Below, in pieces: positions 53,525 to 64,000 of a stretch of 64,000 nt of DNA. A program made the position numbers and the translations under genes. The notes below the pieces were generated by a model that had not been told where the DNA came from, did not search any database, and worked only from the letters and a program-made list of their open reading frames with translations. This stretch comes from Cloeon dipterum (Eukaryota > Arthropoda > Insecta > Ephemeroptera > Baetidae). Position 1 is the first letter of the stretch; the number at the start of each line of letters is the position of its first letter. The stretch lies in the NCBI RefSeq assembly GCF_949628265.1, contig NC_088788.1, positions 35,760,335 through 35,824,334 on the forward strand, read 5' to 3'.

Positions 53525-54486
53525 ATAAATATTGTTTGAGATCATTAATATTTTAAACAGTCAAATTGTTGAATATACAAGAATCAATCACCTTAGCCTA
53601 AACGCAAATAAGACAAAACTGTTACAAATACACGTGCCACAAATGAAAAATGTGATAAACCCCAACATTAAAATCAATGAACTACCAGTTGATGTAGATT
53701 GTAAAGGTAAACTATTAGGAGTGTTAATCTCAGACACGCTAAATTGGAATGATCAATGTGATGCCGTTAGCAATAAACTCCGAAGTGTTACCTATTTGTT
53801 CACAATGTTAAGAGAAAAAGTGACGAAAAGCATACTAAGACAGGTTTACTTTGCTTACGCACAGAGCCACATCTTGTACTCGATCATTATTTGGGGCGGG
53901 TCACCATCTCTAAAAAATGTCTTTGTGGCGCAAAAAAGGGTTGTGCGAGCCATGGCTGGCATGAGATACTGGCGGAAAAACACCGCACTGGACTCATGCC
54001 GTCCACTTTTTACAAAATATGAAATTCTTACTGTTTATTCATTGTATATTCTGGAGTGCATGAAATATTTGGTCAAATATAGGGATAAATTCACCCTGGC
54101 GCGAGACCAACCCCCCATTGGCCCACGTACCAGGCGTGCGGCTACTAATCTCTCTCCCAGTGACTTTCATGTAGAAGCGTGCTCCCTAAACATTTCAAAC
54201 CAGAGTCCATCAATTATGATCCCTAGAATTTTTAACAATTTACCGGTAGAGATAAAACTGATTGAGGAAGACCAAACATTTCTTAAAGCCATAAAAGCCA
54301 TTGTATGGAAATACCAATTCTACGATATGTCTGAATATTTTGCCTGTGATTTTATAATATAGTTAATATTAGTATGTTAGTATGTAATGTAGGTTAGGAT
54401 AAGATTGACGTATTTTAATAAGTCACCCCTGTAAATATTGACTTAATCAAAATAAAAAGCTAAAACTAAACTAAACTAAACTAATA
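53525..54486 (+). mobile_element. 5'-truncated non-LTR retrotransposon (3' end of a reverse-transcriptase ORF)
   Basis: An open frame ending at 54362 encodes about 270 residues of the C-terminal part of a LINE reverse transcriptase: the thumb-region motif LSLNANKTKLLQIH, GKLLGVLISDTLNW, and the conserved RQVYFAYAQSHILYSIIIWG and AQKRVVRAMAG. The catalytic part of the domain is missing upstream, so the copy is truncated at its 5' end and cannot be active. The 3' end is a run of CTAAA repeats (54466-54484), the kind of A-rich simple tail left by target-primed insertion in CR1- or Jockey-like clades. The exact left border was not determined. The frame is intact, which suggests a fairly recent copy. 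Confidence 0.85.
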
Positions 54487-54589
54487 ATATAAACAGGCTG
54501 CTGTAAGGATACCCACAATGAGACAGGTGGTTACCTGCCCTTGAGAAGCAAGAATTATACTTAAAAGTGAACAATAGCATATTATATTA

Positions 54590-54960
54590 AACAGAACCAG
54601 AATTAATTAGAATTGCAATTTAAAATAAAAGAGGATATTTCGTTTAAAAATCTGTCACTAGATTATTTATCGATCTCTACTTTTCTATTATTATAATTAA
54701 ATTGCGTTTTAACCATTTTGCTATAAATCCAATTTTAGAAATTCCTTATCGTCCATGAGATTGCACGTGATTAAACTTACTTAAGACTTCCTCAATGCAG
54801 TTCCAATTAAGAGTGCTTCGAACTGCGCTTATCGAATATCTCTCGGTCTCGGTATGGAGCTAATCTGATATTGATTCAGCTCTACCGTAATGCACCTCTC
54901 ATGCAAATGACAATGGCGTTTATTTGTGATTGCACATTTATCACTATTTGAATCGCATTA
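54590..54960 (+). promoter_or_regulatory. Upstream region of protease C
   Basis: This block is shared with the relic at 51220-51550. It contains a GATA-type site (CTTATC at 54828-54833, in ACTGCGCTTATCGAAT) and GGAGCTAATCTGATA. Its conservation between the two copies suggests regulatory use; which factors bind is inference. Confidence 0.5.
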
Positions 54961-54980
54961 GTAGCTGGAGGAGAAGTGTG

Positions 54981-54988
54981 TATATATA
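54981..54988 (+). promoter_or_regulatory. TATA box of protease C
   Basis: TATATATA lies about 46 nt before the start codon. Confidence 0.7.
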
Positions 54989-55033
54989 GCTAAAATGCAA
55001 ATGAAAACGAAAGAAACACTTTAAACTGACAAG

Positions 55034-56171
<1,138 letters not shown>

Positions 56172-56193
56172 GTCCACATTTGTGTGACGACTG

Positions 56194-56199
56194 AATAAA
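56194..56199 (+). terminator. Poly(A) signal of protease C
   Basis: AATAAA lies about 23 nt after the stop codon. Confidence 0.65.
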
Positions 56200-57120
56200 A
56201 AAGTGAACGATGGAATGAATGAAAATAAAACACCATCTTTGCTTCCAATTGAAAGCTCATTTTTAATATGCCAGAATTTTTGGTCTTTTACAACATCTTT
56301 GTCAGCACAATTTTTGCTATAAATTTTCCCATTTTTGTTATTGCAACTTGATAACTGAATGCTTCACACAAGAAAAAAGTGAATTCAGGCATAAACAGAA
56401 ATCAGGAAAAGTCAAATTAGAGCCAAAAATCAAGTTTCGACCAACAGAATGTGAAATAAAATGAAAAAACTGAAAAGTAAACTAAAAAAGTAATAACAAA
56501 ACAGAAAAGGGCGCCGCAAGTAAAAACGCCACTGCTCAGAGGTACTGCTGCTCGAAGGCTGCTAATTTTCTCCACCCGTTGACTGCTCGGAGCTCTGGGC
56601 AGAGAAAATAAAGTAGTCGGCTTCTTTGCCCATTCCCATCTGGTGGCCCTTTTAAGTTGCGACAGACACACCAAATTCTCTTTCCTTCCATGAGTGTTAT
56701 CAACTTTCTTGGTGAGTTACATGACTTATAGAGTTCCTTTTATGGCGAGTTTGGATGAATGTCAACTCATTCTTTATAGTTCACACGATGTTAAATCACT
56801 TCTGGTATTCTGTGTTCGTTTTTTGACTTGGCTTGATCTCTAATTGACTACCTTAAATGTGTGTCGGACATCAGTGAAGGTATTACTTTAAGGGGACTAT
56901 TTTTTTGTCGGCTTTGTTCTTTTACAATTTTTTTTGTCCTTTTTTAGTTCCATTTTGTTTCGGGAGTGCGTTTAATTCGATGTTCAACAGTTGCCAGGCC
57001 GGGAATCGCCCAGTTGCCCTTCAGAGTGTGATTTTCGACGCCTTTGAAAGGAGCAATGTCCGATTCGAGCCCCGGCAGCTGCTCTTCCTCCCTTCTAAGT
57101 AATTGTAGGCGTTGACAAGT
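56200..57120. other. Intergenic stretch between protease C and arrestin
   Basis: No coding feature was supported. The end next to 57121 is likely the arrestin 3' UTR; I saw no clear AATAAA for it. Confidence 0.5.
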
Positions 57121-59157
57121 TTACTCATCGGGCTCGTTCAGACGCAGACGAGCGAAGTCCTCGAAGACGATGTTGTCGTCGTCATCACCACCAGCGTAGT
57201 GGGAGTTCTCGTACTTGCTGCGGTCGATGGACTTGCCCTTCTTCATGGCCTTCACCTTTTCGGCTTCGGCAGATCCTAAACAGAGAAATTAAAAGCATCA
57301 CGTAACTGGAGAGCAATTAGTCAAAGCGGATTGTGAAGGGCTTCGAGCACGAGGCGTTACACGCACTTTGAGTTGCATAACCGCTCTGATTGGAGAAGCC
57401 GCACAAATTAAATTTGAAGGCTTCTTCCTCACGCGATGGGTATATTTACCTGGGGCAGGGTGCAGAAGCTTGAAGGGCACGTCAGTGACGAGCTCTCCTC
57501 CAAGGGTGCCGCAGTTCAGCTTGACGCGCACGGAGTAGGAGACGACGATACCCATGGCCTCGGACGGGGCGCGTCCCTCCTCCACCATGGTGGAAGAAGC
57601 AAGGTTGACGTCGTCGTCCTTGAGGTGGCCGTCAAGGGCGATGCCACGGCGGTCCTTGTTGTTGCTGGCCAGAGGCACCAGGTAGAACACCTTGGTCAGG
57701 GACGCGCCAGGGGTCACTGGGCAGCCCTCACGGGTCTCCAACTCAGCCACGTACTTGGAGAACTGGGCGTTCACCATGGTGACCTCGCAATGCTGGACGA
57801 TGTAGCACTGCAAAGAGTAATTAAAAGATTAGAATCGTCATCGGAAACAATTTCATGTATAAATTACTTTGATGTTCTTGACGTCCTTGCGGGAGTTGTT
57901 GGTGATGATGACATTGGCAGCAACCTTCTCGCCGTGATAGTAGATCTCCTTGTCCAGGGTCACCTCCAGGTTCAACTTGCCCTGAGAGAAGGTGAATCCC
58001 TTGCTGACGAGGGAGCTAGGAAGACGGCGGCCGCGGGAGGCGGGAGCGAACTGGATCTTCTTGATGGCCAGATTGACGGCAGAACGCTTGTGGGTCTTGT
58101 CATCGGCGTTGTCTCCGACGAAGGTCTTGATGGTGTACTCGACGCCGAGGGGCTTGCCCTCGTCGGACTCACCAGGCTGGAGGGTCACGGAGCAGGGAGA
58201 GTTGTTGGGGAACTGGAAGGTGAACGGGAAGGCGTTCGGTCCCAGCTTCTTCATCAGACGTTCCTGGATGGGAGTCAGCTCGACCTTCTTGGAGCCGGCA
58301 GGAATGATCTGCTCCTTGGCAAGGATCATCTCCTTGCTGAATTTGACGCCCATGACCTCGTCCTCCTCGCGACCGTAGCGGTAAGTGGTCGCGAGCTGCA
58401 AGAATGGAAAAATTATTAGAGAATGGTTTAGAAAATCGTCAAATTCCTGATAGCGAATTTAAAAACTCGCACAAGTACCAAAAAATTCACCAATTGAGTT
58501 AGCCCTTAAATAGTGTTCCAATCACCAAATAGATGGCGCCAGTGGTTTCTTTAGATTTGAATGAACTTTTGCTGTGATTTATGACTCTATCTTTTAATTG
58601 CTGTGCATTCTGCTTCTAGAATGGTTTCTTAGTACGTGCTTAAAACCAAAATCAGTCCAGCCATTCACCGTAGAAACGTATGAAAATATTTTTTATTCCA
58701 AAAAATAGTTTTTCACGATTCTACGGCGTTTGGCTTAACCGATTTTGGTTTTCAGCAAGTCAACAGGAAAGATATCAAGTGAAGAATGCACAGTGGAAGG
58801 AATGAGTCTGAAGTCGCAGCGGCCTTAAAATCGAAAGTATAAAATGACGACATCTTTTGGTGAATTAATGGATTTTTTAATTGGGAATAATAACAAATAG
58901 AATAATGAACTCACTTGGCCATAGACCTTGCGGCCCTTGAGGTAGTCATTGTCAACTACAATTACTCCATCGATGGGTTCGGTGTGATCGATGTGATCTA
59001 CGAAGTCGCGTTTGCCCAAGTAGACGGTGACTTTACCTGTGAAAGGAAAATAGAGGGTTCGAACCGAAATTAAAATTATAAATGCGCTCTTACCATTCGG
59101 GGTGGTTTTCTTGAAAACCTTGACGGCAACGACGTTAACGAGAGAAAGAACAAACAT
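57121..59157 (-). CDS. Arr2: Visual arrestin (Arr2/phosrestin-like)
   Basis: Five exons on the minus strand, 59094-59157, 58915-59036, 57868-58395, 57450-57807 and 57121-57275, give 408 residues. The arrestin N domain starts with [14 protein letters not shown] and [12 protein letters not shown], the finger-loop segment is [15 protein letters not shown], and the C domain has [16 protein letters not shown] and [20 protein letters not shown]. The C-tail [13 protein letters not shown] holds the F-x-x-F-x-x-x-R adaptin (AP2) motif. Family members bind light-activated, phosphorylated rhodopsin and end signalling. The length and the short C-tail fit insect visual arrestins. The start is unusual: relatives begin at the Met just before VVAVKVFKK, where this copy has Asn, and an upstream in-frame ATG adds eight hydrophobic residues. 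Confidence 0.94.
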
Positions 59158-59308
59158 CGAGTGTTGTCTGGTTAATTGGTTTTTTTCCTGTAAGGAGAAA
59201 AATGTGCAAACGAGTGCAAAAAAGAGAGCGTTGGTTGAGAGAGTGCAAGCACTGAGAATTCACCAGAAGCGAGAACTTTGGTGTGTAGCCGGTCGACTGT
59301 TGCCGGAG

Positions 59309-59316
59309 CTTATATA
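59309..59316 (-). promoter_or_regulatory. TATA box of the arrestin gene
   Basis: TATATAAG on the minus strand lies about 155 nt before the coding start. A possible 5' UTR intron (donor near 59266, acceptor near 59190) may account for part of that distance. Confidence 0.65.
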
Positions 59317-59352
59317 GGCGGCCAGCAAGTGGCCCTAACCAGATCAGCGCAC

Positions 59353-59363
59353 TAATTAGATTT
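59353..59363 (-). promoter_or_regulatory. RCSI/P3-type photoreceptor site
   Basis: TAATTAGATTT matches the RCSI consensus TAATYNRATTN at every fixed position and lies 37 bp upstream of the TATA box. In flies this Pax6/homeodomain site sits at this distance in rhodopsin and other phototransduction gene promoters. The match supports photoreceptor expression of the arrestin. Confidence 0.7.
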
Positions 59364-60009
59364 TGGAAGCTGAAAAAGTGCGGCGAAATAATAGGCGATA
59401 CGAGAGCGGAGCGCGCTGCCAGGAATGTTTGCCTCCGCTCGCTTCGCCTGTCTAAAAGCGCGCACTCCACCTTATTGCATTATCCAGCACATGACTGAAG
59501 AATGCTATACTCTCTTATTTCCTTTTCTGCAACTCCCAGGAGTTTATTTTTACAAGCTGCCGCTGCGGGCTTATTGATTGCAGTTGGCACAATTCTCTTT
59601 TCTTGTTTGTTTCCCTTTCCGCAAATATTGCATCTTTCCGCTCTCCAAGGGACTGCGCACAAGCCGCAAGACGCTGAGTGTGGGGCTTACTCAACACTTA
59701 ACCCTCTTATACAGCATAAGTGAAAATAAGTTCATGTCTTGCATAAGGAGATGAACGTCTGTTAATTAGTTACGCAGATGTTATGCTAAAAAAGAGGCCC
59801 TACATAATTTTTATTTCATCTTATTTTACGCAATGCAACAGTCAAAGTGAATTTTACCCTGAATTTGAAGAGCGCACTATGTTTCTTTGAAATTGATTTT
59901 GGATCTACCCTTGTCTGGTGTGGAATTCTCCCAGAAAGTTTATTTTTATTGAAAACTTGCGCAAGAATCGAATCTCTATTGACAAAGTTGTTCTCTGTGA
60001 ATGCCTCAT
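59364..60009. other. Intergenic stretch upstream of arrestin
   Basis: No gene seen. Regulatory sequence for arrestin may extend here. Confidence 0.45.
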
Positions 60010-60015
60010 TTTATT
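60010..60015 (-). terminator. Poly(A) signal of the PTB-domain gene
   Basis: AATAAA on the minus strand (TTTATT as written) lies about 130 nt past the stop codon. Confidence 0.45.
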
Positions 60016-60142
60016 TCAAATAATATTTTGTATATACAAACATATAAAAACTCGAATATAATATGATGTTGTGCAAACGCTTTAAATATACATAATAGTT
60101 CAAATCAACTTTGGTGTGAGTTTCTCTCTGCGTGCGAATTGT

Positions 60143-63007
60143 TCACGCCTCTGAGTCGTCTTCGGCAGGCACCTGCAGTTCCTTCTCAATCTGCTCAGGT
60201 GTTCTCAGGTCGATGGCGAATTTCTTTGCCTTTTTGCCGACGCCGTCGAGCGTGCCGCCGGTGGCGGCCCGCACTGCTCTCGAGTACTCGGTGAAGGCGG
60301 CGGCGAGTGCGTAAGTGAGTCTCCTGGCGTGGTTGCGGCTGTCGCAGACGTACGCGTGACATTCGAAAGGGTGCTGGCCCCGCAGTTCGGCCGTCTCACG
60401 CACCACAATCATGGAAAACACTCGCGTGTACACAAGGTCCTGCGAAATTGGATTGCAATTTAGAACCAGAGGCACACACGTGACTTCTTTCTTCGCCCAA
60501 TTGCACGACATGGCGACACGTTTTTCACTCACCTGCACACCGTAGGAGATCGTGTCGATAGGGTAAAAAGCGGTTTGCACGCTGTCTTGCCTCTGTAAGT
60601 TCGGATGCTTCTTTAAGGGTTTTAAATCATCTTGCTTTTTGTGTTATAACATACCTTTTGGGACGTAATAACAGACAATCCAACGCCGTCTTTGGATACA
60701 GTCAGTCTCACTAGTGGCAAAATCACTCCAGAGTTGGTTGCGGATTTAGCAGCGGCCACCATGGCGTCGACTGGTCTTCTTGTGTGTTTTATTCCCCACA
60801 GCCCTCTCGCCTCTTTCCTTCCTAAATATTTAACCTGTAAAATAGGATGAAAATAAATATTATTAATTTTACTGTTATGGTTCTTTAAATTATTGACGCG
60901 GTGGATTGCAACCAAAAATGTTGCTGACGTAATTTCACGGGTCGGAGGACAAAATTGGCAAAATCAACGAAATTTACACCAGAAATCAGAATTTTCAATT
61001 TTATGGGTTTACATGGCAATTTTGGAAAGCTTTGAAACCTCAGCAGTCACTTATATTTCAATGGTAAAAATTTCTAAATCAAGGTGTGATTTGGATTTCT
61101 CTCGCCGAACCCGATCCAATTGTCACAGAAATTGATGTCCTATATGACCACTTTTAATTTTAGTTTCTAATTAAAATTTTGGAGAAATTTGGAGAAATTT
61201 CTCTTCAAAGCACGAAATTTTTCAACTTTTTCGTGTTTTCAAATTTTGTAACCATCAGAAATGCAAAAATAGACCACCGTTAGACTCGTCCAGATCTCCC
61301 CTAACCAGCTGAAGAATAAGGGGTTTACCATCCACCCCTTTCAACCCCCTGCTTAAAACATTTTAAAATTTCAATTTAAAAAATGTACTGCCTCATCCTC
61401 AGGGCTTATAAAATATTTAAATTATCCAAAACTCAGTCTAAATTACCACCCCATACCTAATTCCAAAATTAAAACTATTTGAACTGTTTTTATATTCAAA
61501 TGAAAGGTAAAATATTCAATTCCAGCTAGTCATAGGATCTCAACAGCAACAATTGTCATTTGTTCGTCCTGTTATCTTATTTCCTTTAAAAAGGACACAC
61601 ACATTCATTAATTTTCCCTCATTGTCAGTTAAAGTCGACTGTTCGTTATGTGTTTATTTCATACTTCGCACTTGAAAATGTCAAAAACGTGCGAGCCGAG
61701 TTGATGGTTCTTTCTCTTTCTCTCTCTGATGCTACTTAAGCAACGCGCGGGGCTTCCGCAGTAAACTGGTGCTGCGAGTGTGTCGTTGCATATTATTGTT
61801 CCACAGTCTTAGTAAGCACGCGACTCTGTTAGCCGTTTAATCGCGCGCTGGAATCGGAAGTTCTCTTAAATGTTTGGTCAGTCTGGCATGCAGTGACCAG
61901 TAGCAGGTGAACCGGCCCGGCGAGCATTGATGCAGGTGTATTCTAGCGTTAAAAATAAGAGACACACAAGAGAGAGATGATTAATTTATTATGCTTTAGC
62001 CACGCGACCCGTTTCAGGTGGAATGAAGAAGACACACACCAACAAAAAAGAAGGTAAAAGGGAAGTTTCTAAAAACACTCTTAGCGTGAAATTCGTGCAT
62101 CACGCTTGATTTTCGCCCCTGACAGTGCCTCCTGGTTCAGCATCAATCCTTTGAGTGAGCAAATCGCTTGTGAAGCCATTTCTAAATGAAGCCGCTTGCA
62201 CACAAAAAGCGCCATATGTGACCGGATGCATGGAATCTATTCAATTTACGTAACCAACAGGCAAGCGAATGGAATTAACTGTTGCGTCGTGTCTGACAGT
62301 ACGCAACTGCAGTGTTAGTATGTTTGAATGAGTAAAAGCTTCACAAAAAATTCGTTAAAAATGTGGAAAAAGCTAAAAGAAATACCTAGGTTACCGTTTA
62401 AATTTTTGAAAAAATCGGCTCAGAAGTTTGCATGCGAGAATAAACGCTTTTTTCACATTTTAGGGAATTTTTCTCTAAATTCGCACACCATATGATAGAT
62501 CGCGAGGAGAGGGATCGAAATCGCATTTTTTTTCGAGAAATTTGGAAAATCTGAAATTTAACTGTTCCTCGGTCCTGTTTTTAGAGATAAACTGTTGCTT
62601 AATTTCTCGGAAAATAATAAACTCACAATCAATTAACTTCTTTCTACAGTCAACAATTAAAATTTTTTAATTGTTCGAACGAAAAGTTCTACTTTAAATA
62701 GCGCATTTTTATCTACAAATAAATAATTAAATGAAACCAGGCTCACCTGGAAAATCTGTGGCAAGTCAATATCTGTTGATTTGGCTGCCTGGTCTGAGTC
62801 CATGTCTGGCTTGGTGCTGCTGCTCGCGTTGCTGACCAGGGATCCTCTCTTGCTACCTGCCACACTGTCACTACCTGCCGTGCTACCTGAGTCCGCTTCC
62901 GGTGCTGATGGCGGTTCCCCTTCCTTCGCGTCCGGTTCTTCCGCAGCGCGGTCCAGCAACCCTTGGTCGCGGCTGATAAACCCATACTCCCCCTCTCCCT
63001 CAGCCAT
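60143..63007 (-). CDS. PTB/PID-domain adaptor protein
   Basis: Exons 62747-63007, 60655-60834, 60533-60592 and 60143-60439 on the minus strand all join in phase 0 to 265 residues. The first exon encodes an acidic, Ser/Gly-rich, likely disordered N-terminus (from MAEGEGEYGF). Residues ~85-235 form a phosphotyrosine-binding fold: first strand IFQVKYLGRKEARGLWG, central LPLVRLTVSKDGVGLSV, FYPIDTISYGVQD, HPFECHAYVCDS, and the closing helix RRLTYALAAAFTEYSRAV. PTB domains bind NPxY-type peptides or phosphoinositides. It resembles FAM43/PID1-like proteins in general pattern, but I cannot assign an ortholog. The start at 63007 is the first ATG; upstream in-frame sequence has only a TTG. Confidence 0.82.
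60890..61440 (+). repeat. Dispersed repeat family R1, copy in PTB-gene intron
   Basis: Shows 'aacccgatccaattgtcac', 'ccatcagaaatgcaaaaa', 'cctaaccagctgaagaat' and 'catccacccctttcaaccc' in the order seen in the 230-720 copy. It lies in the long first intron of the PTB gene. Confidence 0.5.
61441..62746 (-). other. Remainder of the PTB-gene first intron
   Basis: No exon seen. The part 61690-61960 is more GC-rich than its surroundings and could be a promoter or enhancer inside the intron; there is no direct evidence for that. Confidence 0.4.
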
Positions 63008-64000
63008 CCTATTCAATAAAGAAAATTAAAATTAAAGTTAATTAATTGTATTGTTTCTCGTGGGATGGTTGGATGGCATTCTGCGATATCATAAAAACTA
63101 CACGGTCGCACGCGACAGATAAGTCCCCATATTTTCAAGGTATGCGCCCGTCAAGCATGCTTAAGAATTTTATCTTAATTGACACGCTGGGTTCCTTTTT
63201 AGCCAGTACCAAACGATATTTTCCATGAAAAGCTTCGGAATTGAATTTGCGCTATTTGAATCAATTAAAGACATTTAAAAATAAAATTGATTTATTTTTG
63301 TGACCCTGACATCACTACACAAGTAAACAATTATAAAAAATCGACTGTGATGACATTGAGCGAAAAAAACTCACTTCTCACATTTTCCGCTGCACAATAG
63401 CCATAGTTATAACTGCTTTTAGCCCATATGGCATGCACGCCGGAGATTAAAGTCAAGCGAGTGAGTGTGTACATATATACCTTAGTCCGGTGCAACAACA
63501 AAAACAGCTCGCAACAGGTGCTCTCTCAATAAAATTCGGCCTCACTGCTGTATGGAAATATAGTCGAGCGGGGCGCACCTGTCGCGTCCACGTTAGCCGT
63601 TATTGCACATACGGCGCGCCTCGCGACTGATCTCGTCATGGGTGCGCGCTGCATTAGGGGCTCCTTATCTCGCGCTGATAAAAGCTGGCGCTGTGTGCGA
63701 CCAATTTTTTGTTCGTGGGGCGCAATATTCCTCTTAATAATCGCACGGTGAAATGAGAGAGGAACGTCATCAAAATTGGGCCAATCTGTCAAAACTTATC
63801 GCATTTTGGCAGCGGCGTAATTCATTTTGAAGGATAGCTAAAATGGTTCTTTGCTTATTGGTAAAAGAACCAATTCTTGTCAATAAAAATAATCAATTAA
63901 TTTTTAGTTTTTATGACAGTATACGTTTAGAGTAAACTCAAGAGACATCGTTGTTATTATATTAATTTATTTCCTCACGATATGACAATTCCAAAGCTAT
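63008..64000. other. 5' flank of the PTB gene, no gene seen
   Basis: Short open frames only, on both strands. A 5' UTR or promoter of the minus-strand PTB gene is expected here but no clear TATA box on that strand was found. Confidence 0.45.

Noticed and set aside
57436..58419. Long plus-strand open frame (327 codons) opposite arrestin
   Set aside because: It is the antisense shadow of the GC-rich arrestin exons, runs through arrestin introns and shows no domain.

Overview
This is a nuclear segment from an insect (arthropod). Genes are split by GT-AG introns. They include an RR-2-type chitin-binding cuticle protein, a visual (Arr2/phosrestin-like) arrestin, chymotrypsin-like digestive proteases, a caskin ortholog and a PTB-domain adaptor. 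Many introns are only 50-100 nt, but the caskin introns reach 14.5 kb. I cannot name the species; codon usage and gene content do not look dipteran, and a guess such as mayfly would be only a guess.

Layout. 1-5258: no gene seen, probably upstream or intronic to caskin, with one dispersed repeat. 5349-29511 (+): 15 coding exons of a caskin-like scaffold with tandem SAM domains and a conserved C-terminal tail; the ankyrin and SH3 parts expected of full-length caskins are not in the window. 29512-35460: 3' UTR and gene-poor DNA with a candidate MITE. 35461-42826: cuticle/secreted-protein cluster. It holds an RR-2 cuticle protein (+), a small secreted protein with two alternative last exons (-), a Pro/Thr/His/Tyr-rich secreted protein (+), and a Gly/His-rich secreted protein with two equal-length, mutually exclusive exons (-). 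Several have TATA boxes 50-80 nt before the ATG. 45165-56200: cluster of three chymotrypsin-fold proteases (one -, two +), each with signal peptide, R/IVNG-type activation site, His-Asp-Ser triad and Gly at the S1-specificity position. The middle gene carries a ~2 kb inverted-repeat (foldback) element in one intron, with a 5-bp target duplication. Between the proteases lie a small Cys-rich single-pass membrane protein gene (-) with an apparent one-base frameshift, a 5'-truncated non-LTR retrotransposon, and a duplicated promoter segment without its gene. 57121-59363 (-): visual arrestin with TATA box and a photoreceptor RCSI-type site. 60143-63007 (-): PTB/PID adaptor of unknown function.

The window is a run of unrelated housekeeping/neuronal genes and two tandem families (cuticle-type and digestive protease) rather than an operon-like system. 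The strongest candidates for something new are the mutually exclusive exon pair at 42075-42192 / 42306-42423, the paired alternative terminal exons at 37984-38150 / 38570-38751, the intronic long hairpin element at 47735-49701, and the Cys-rich membrane protein at 52047-53015.
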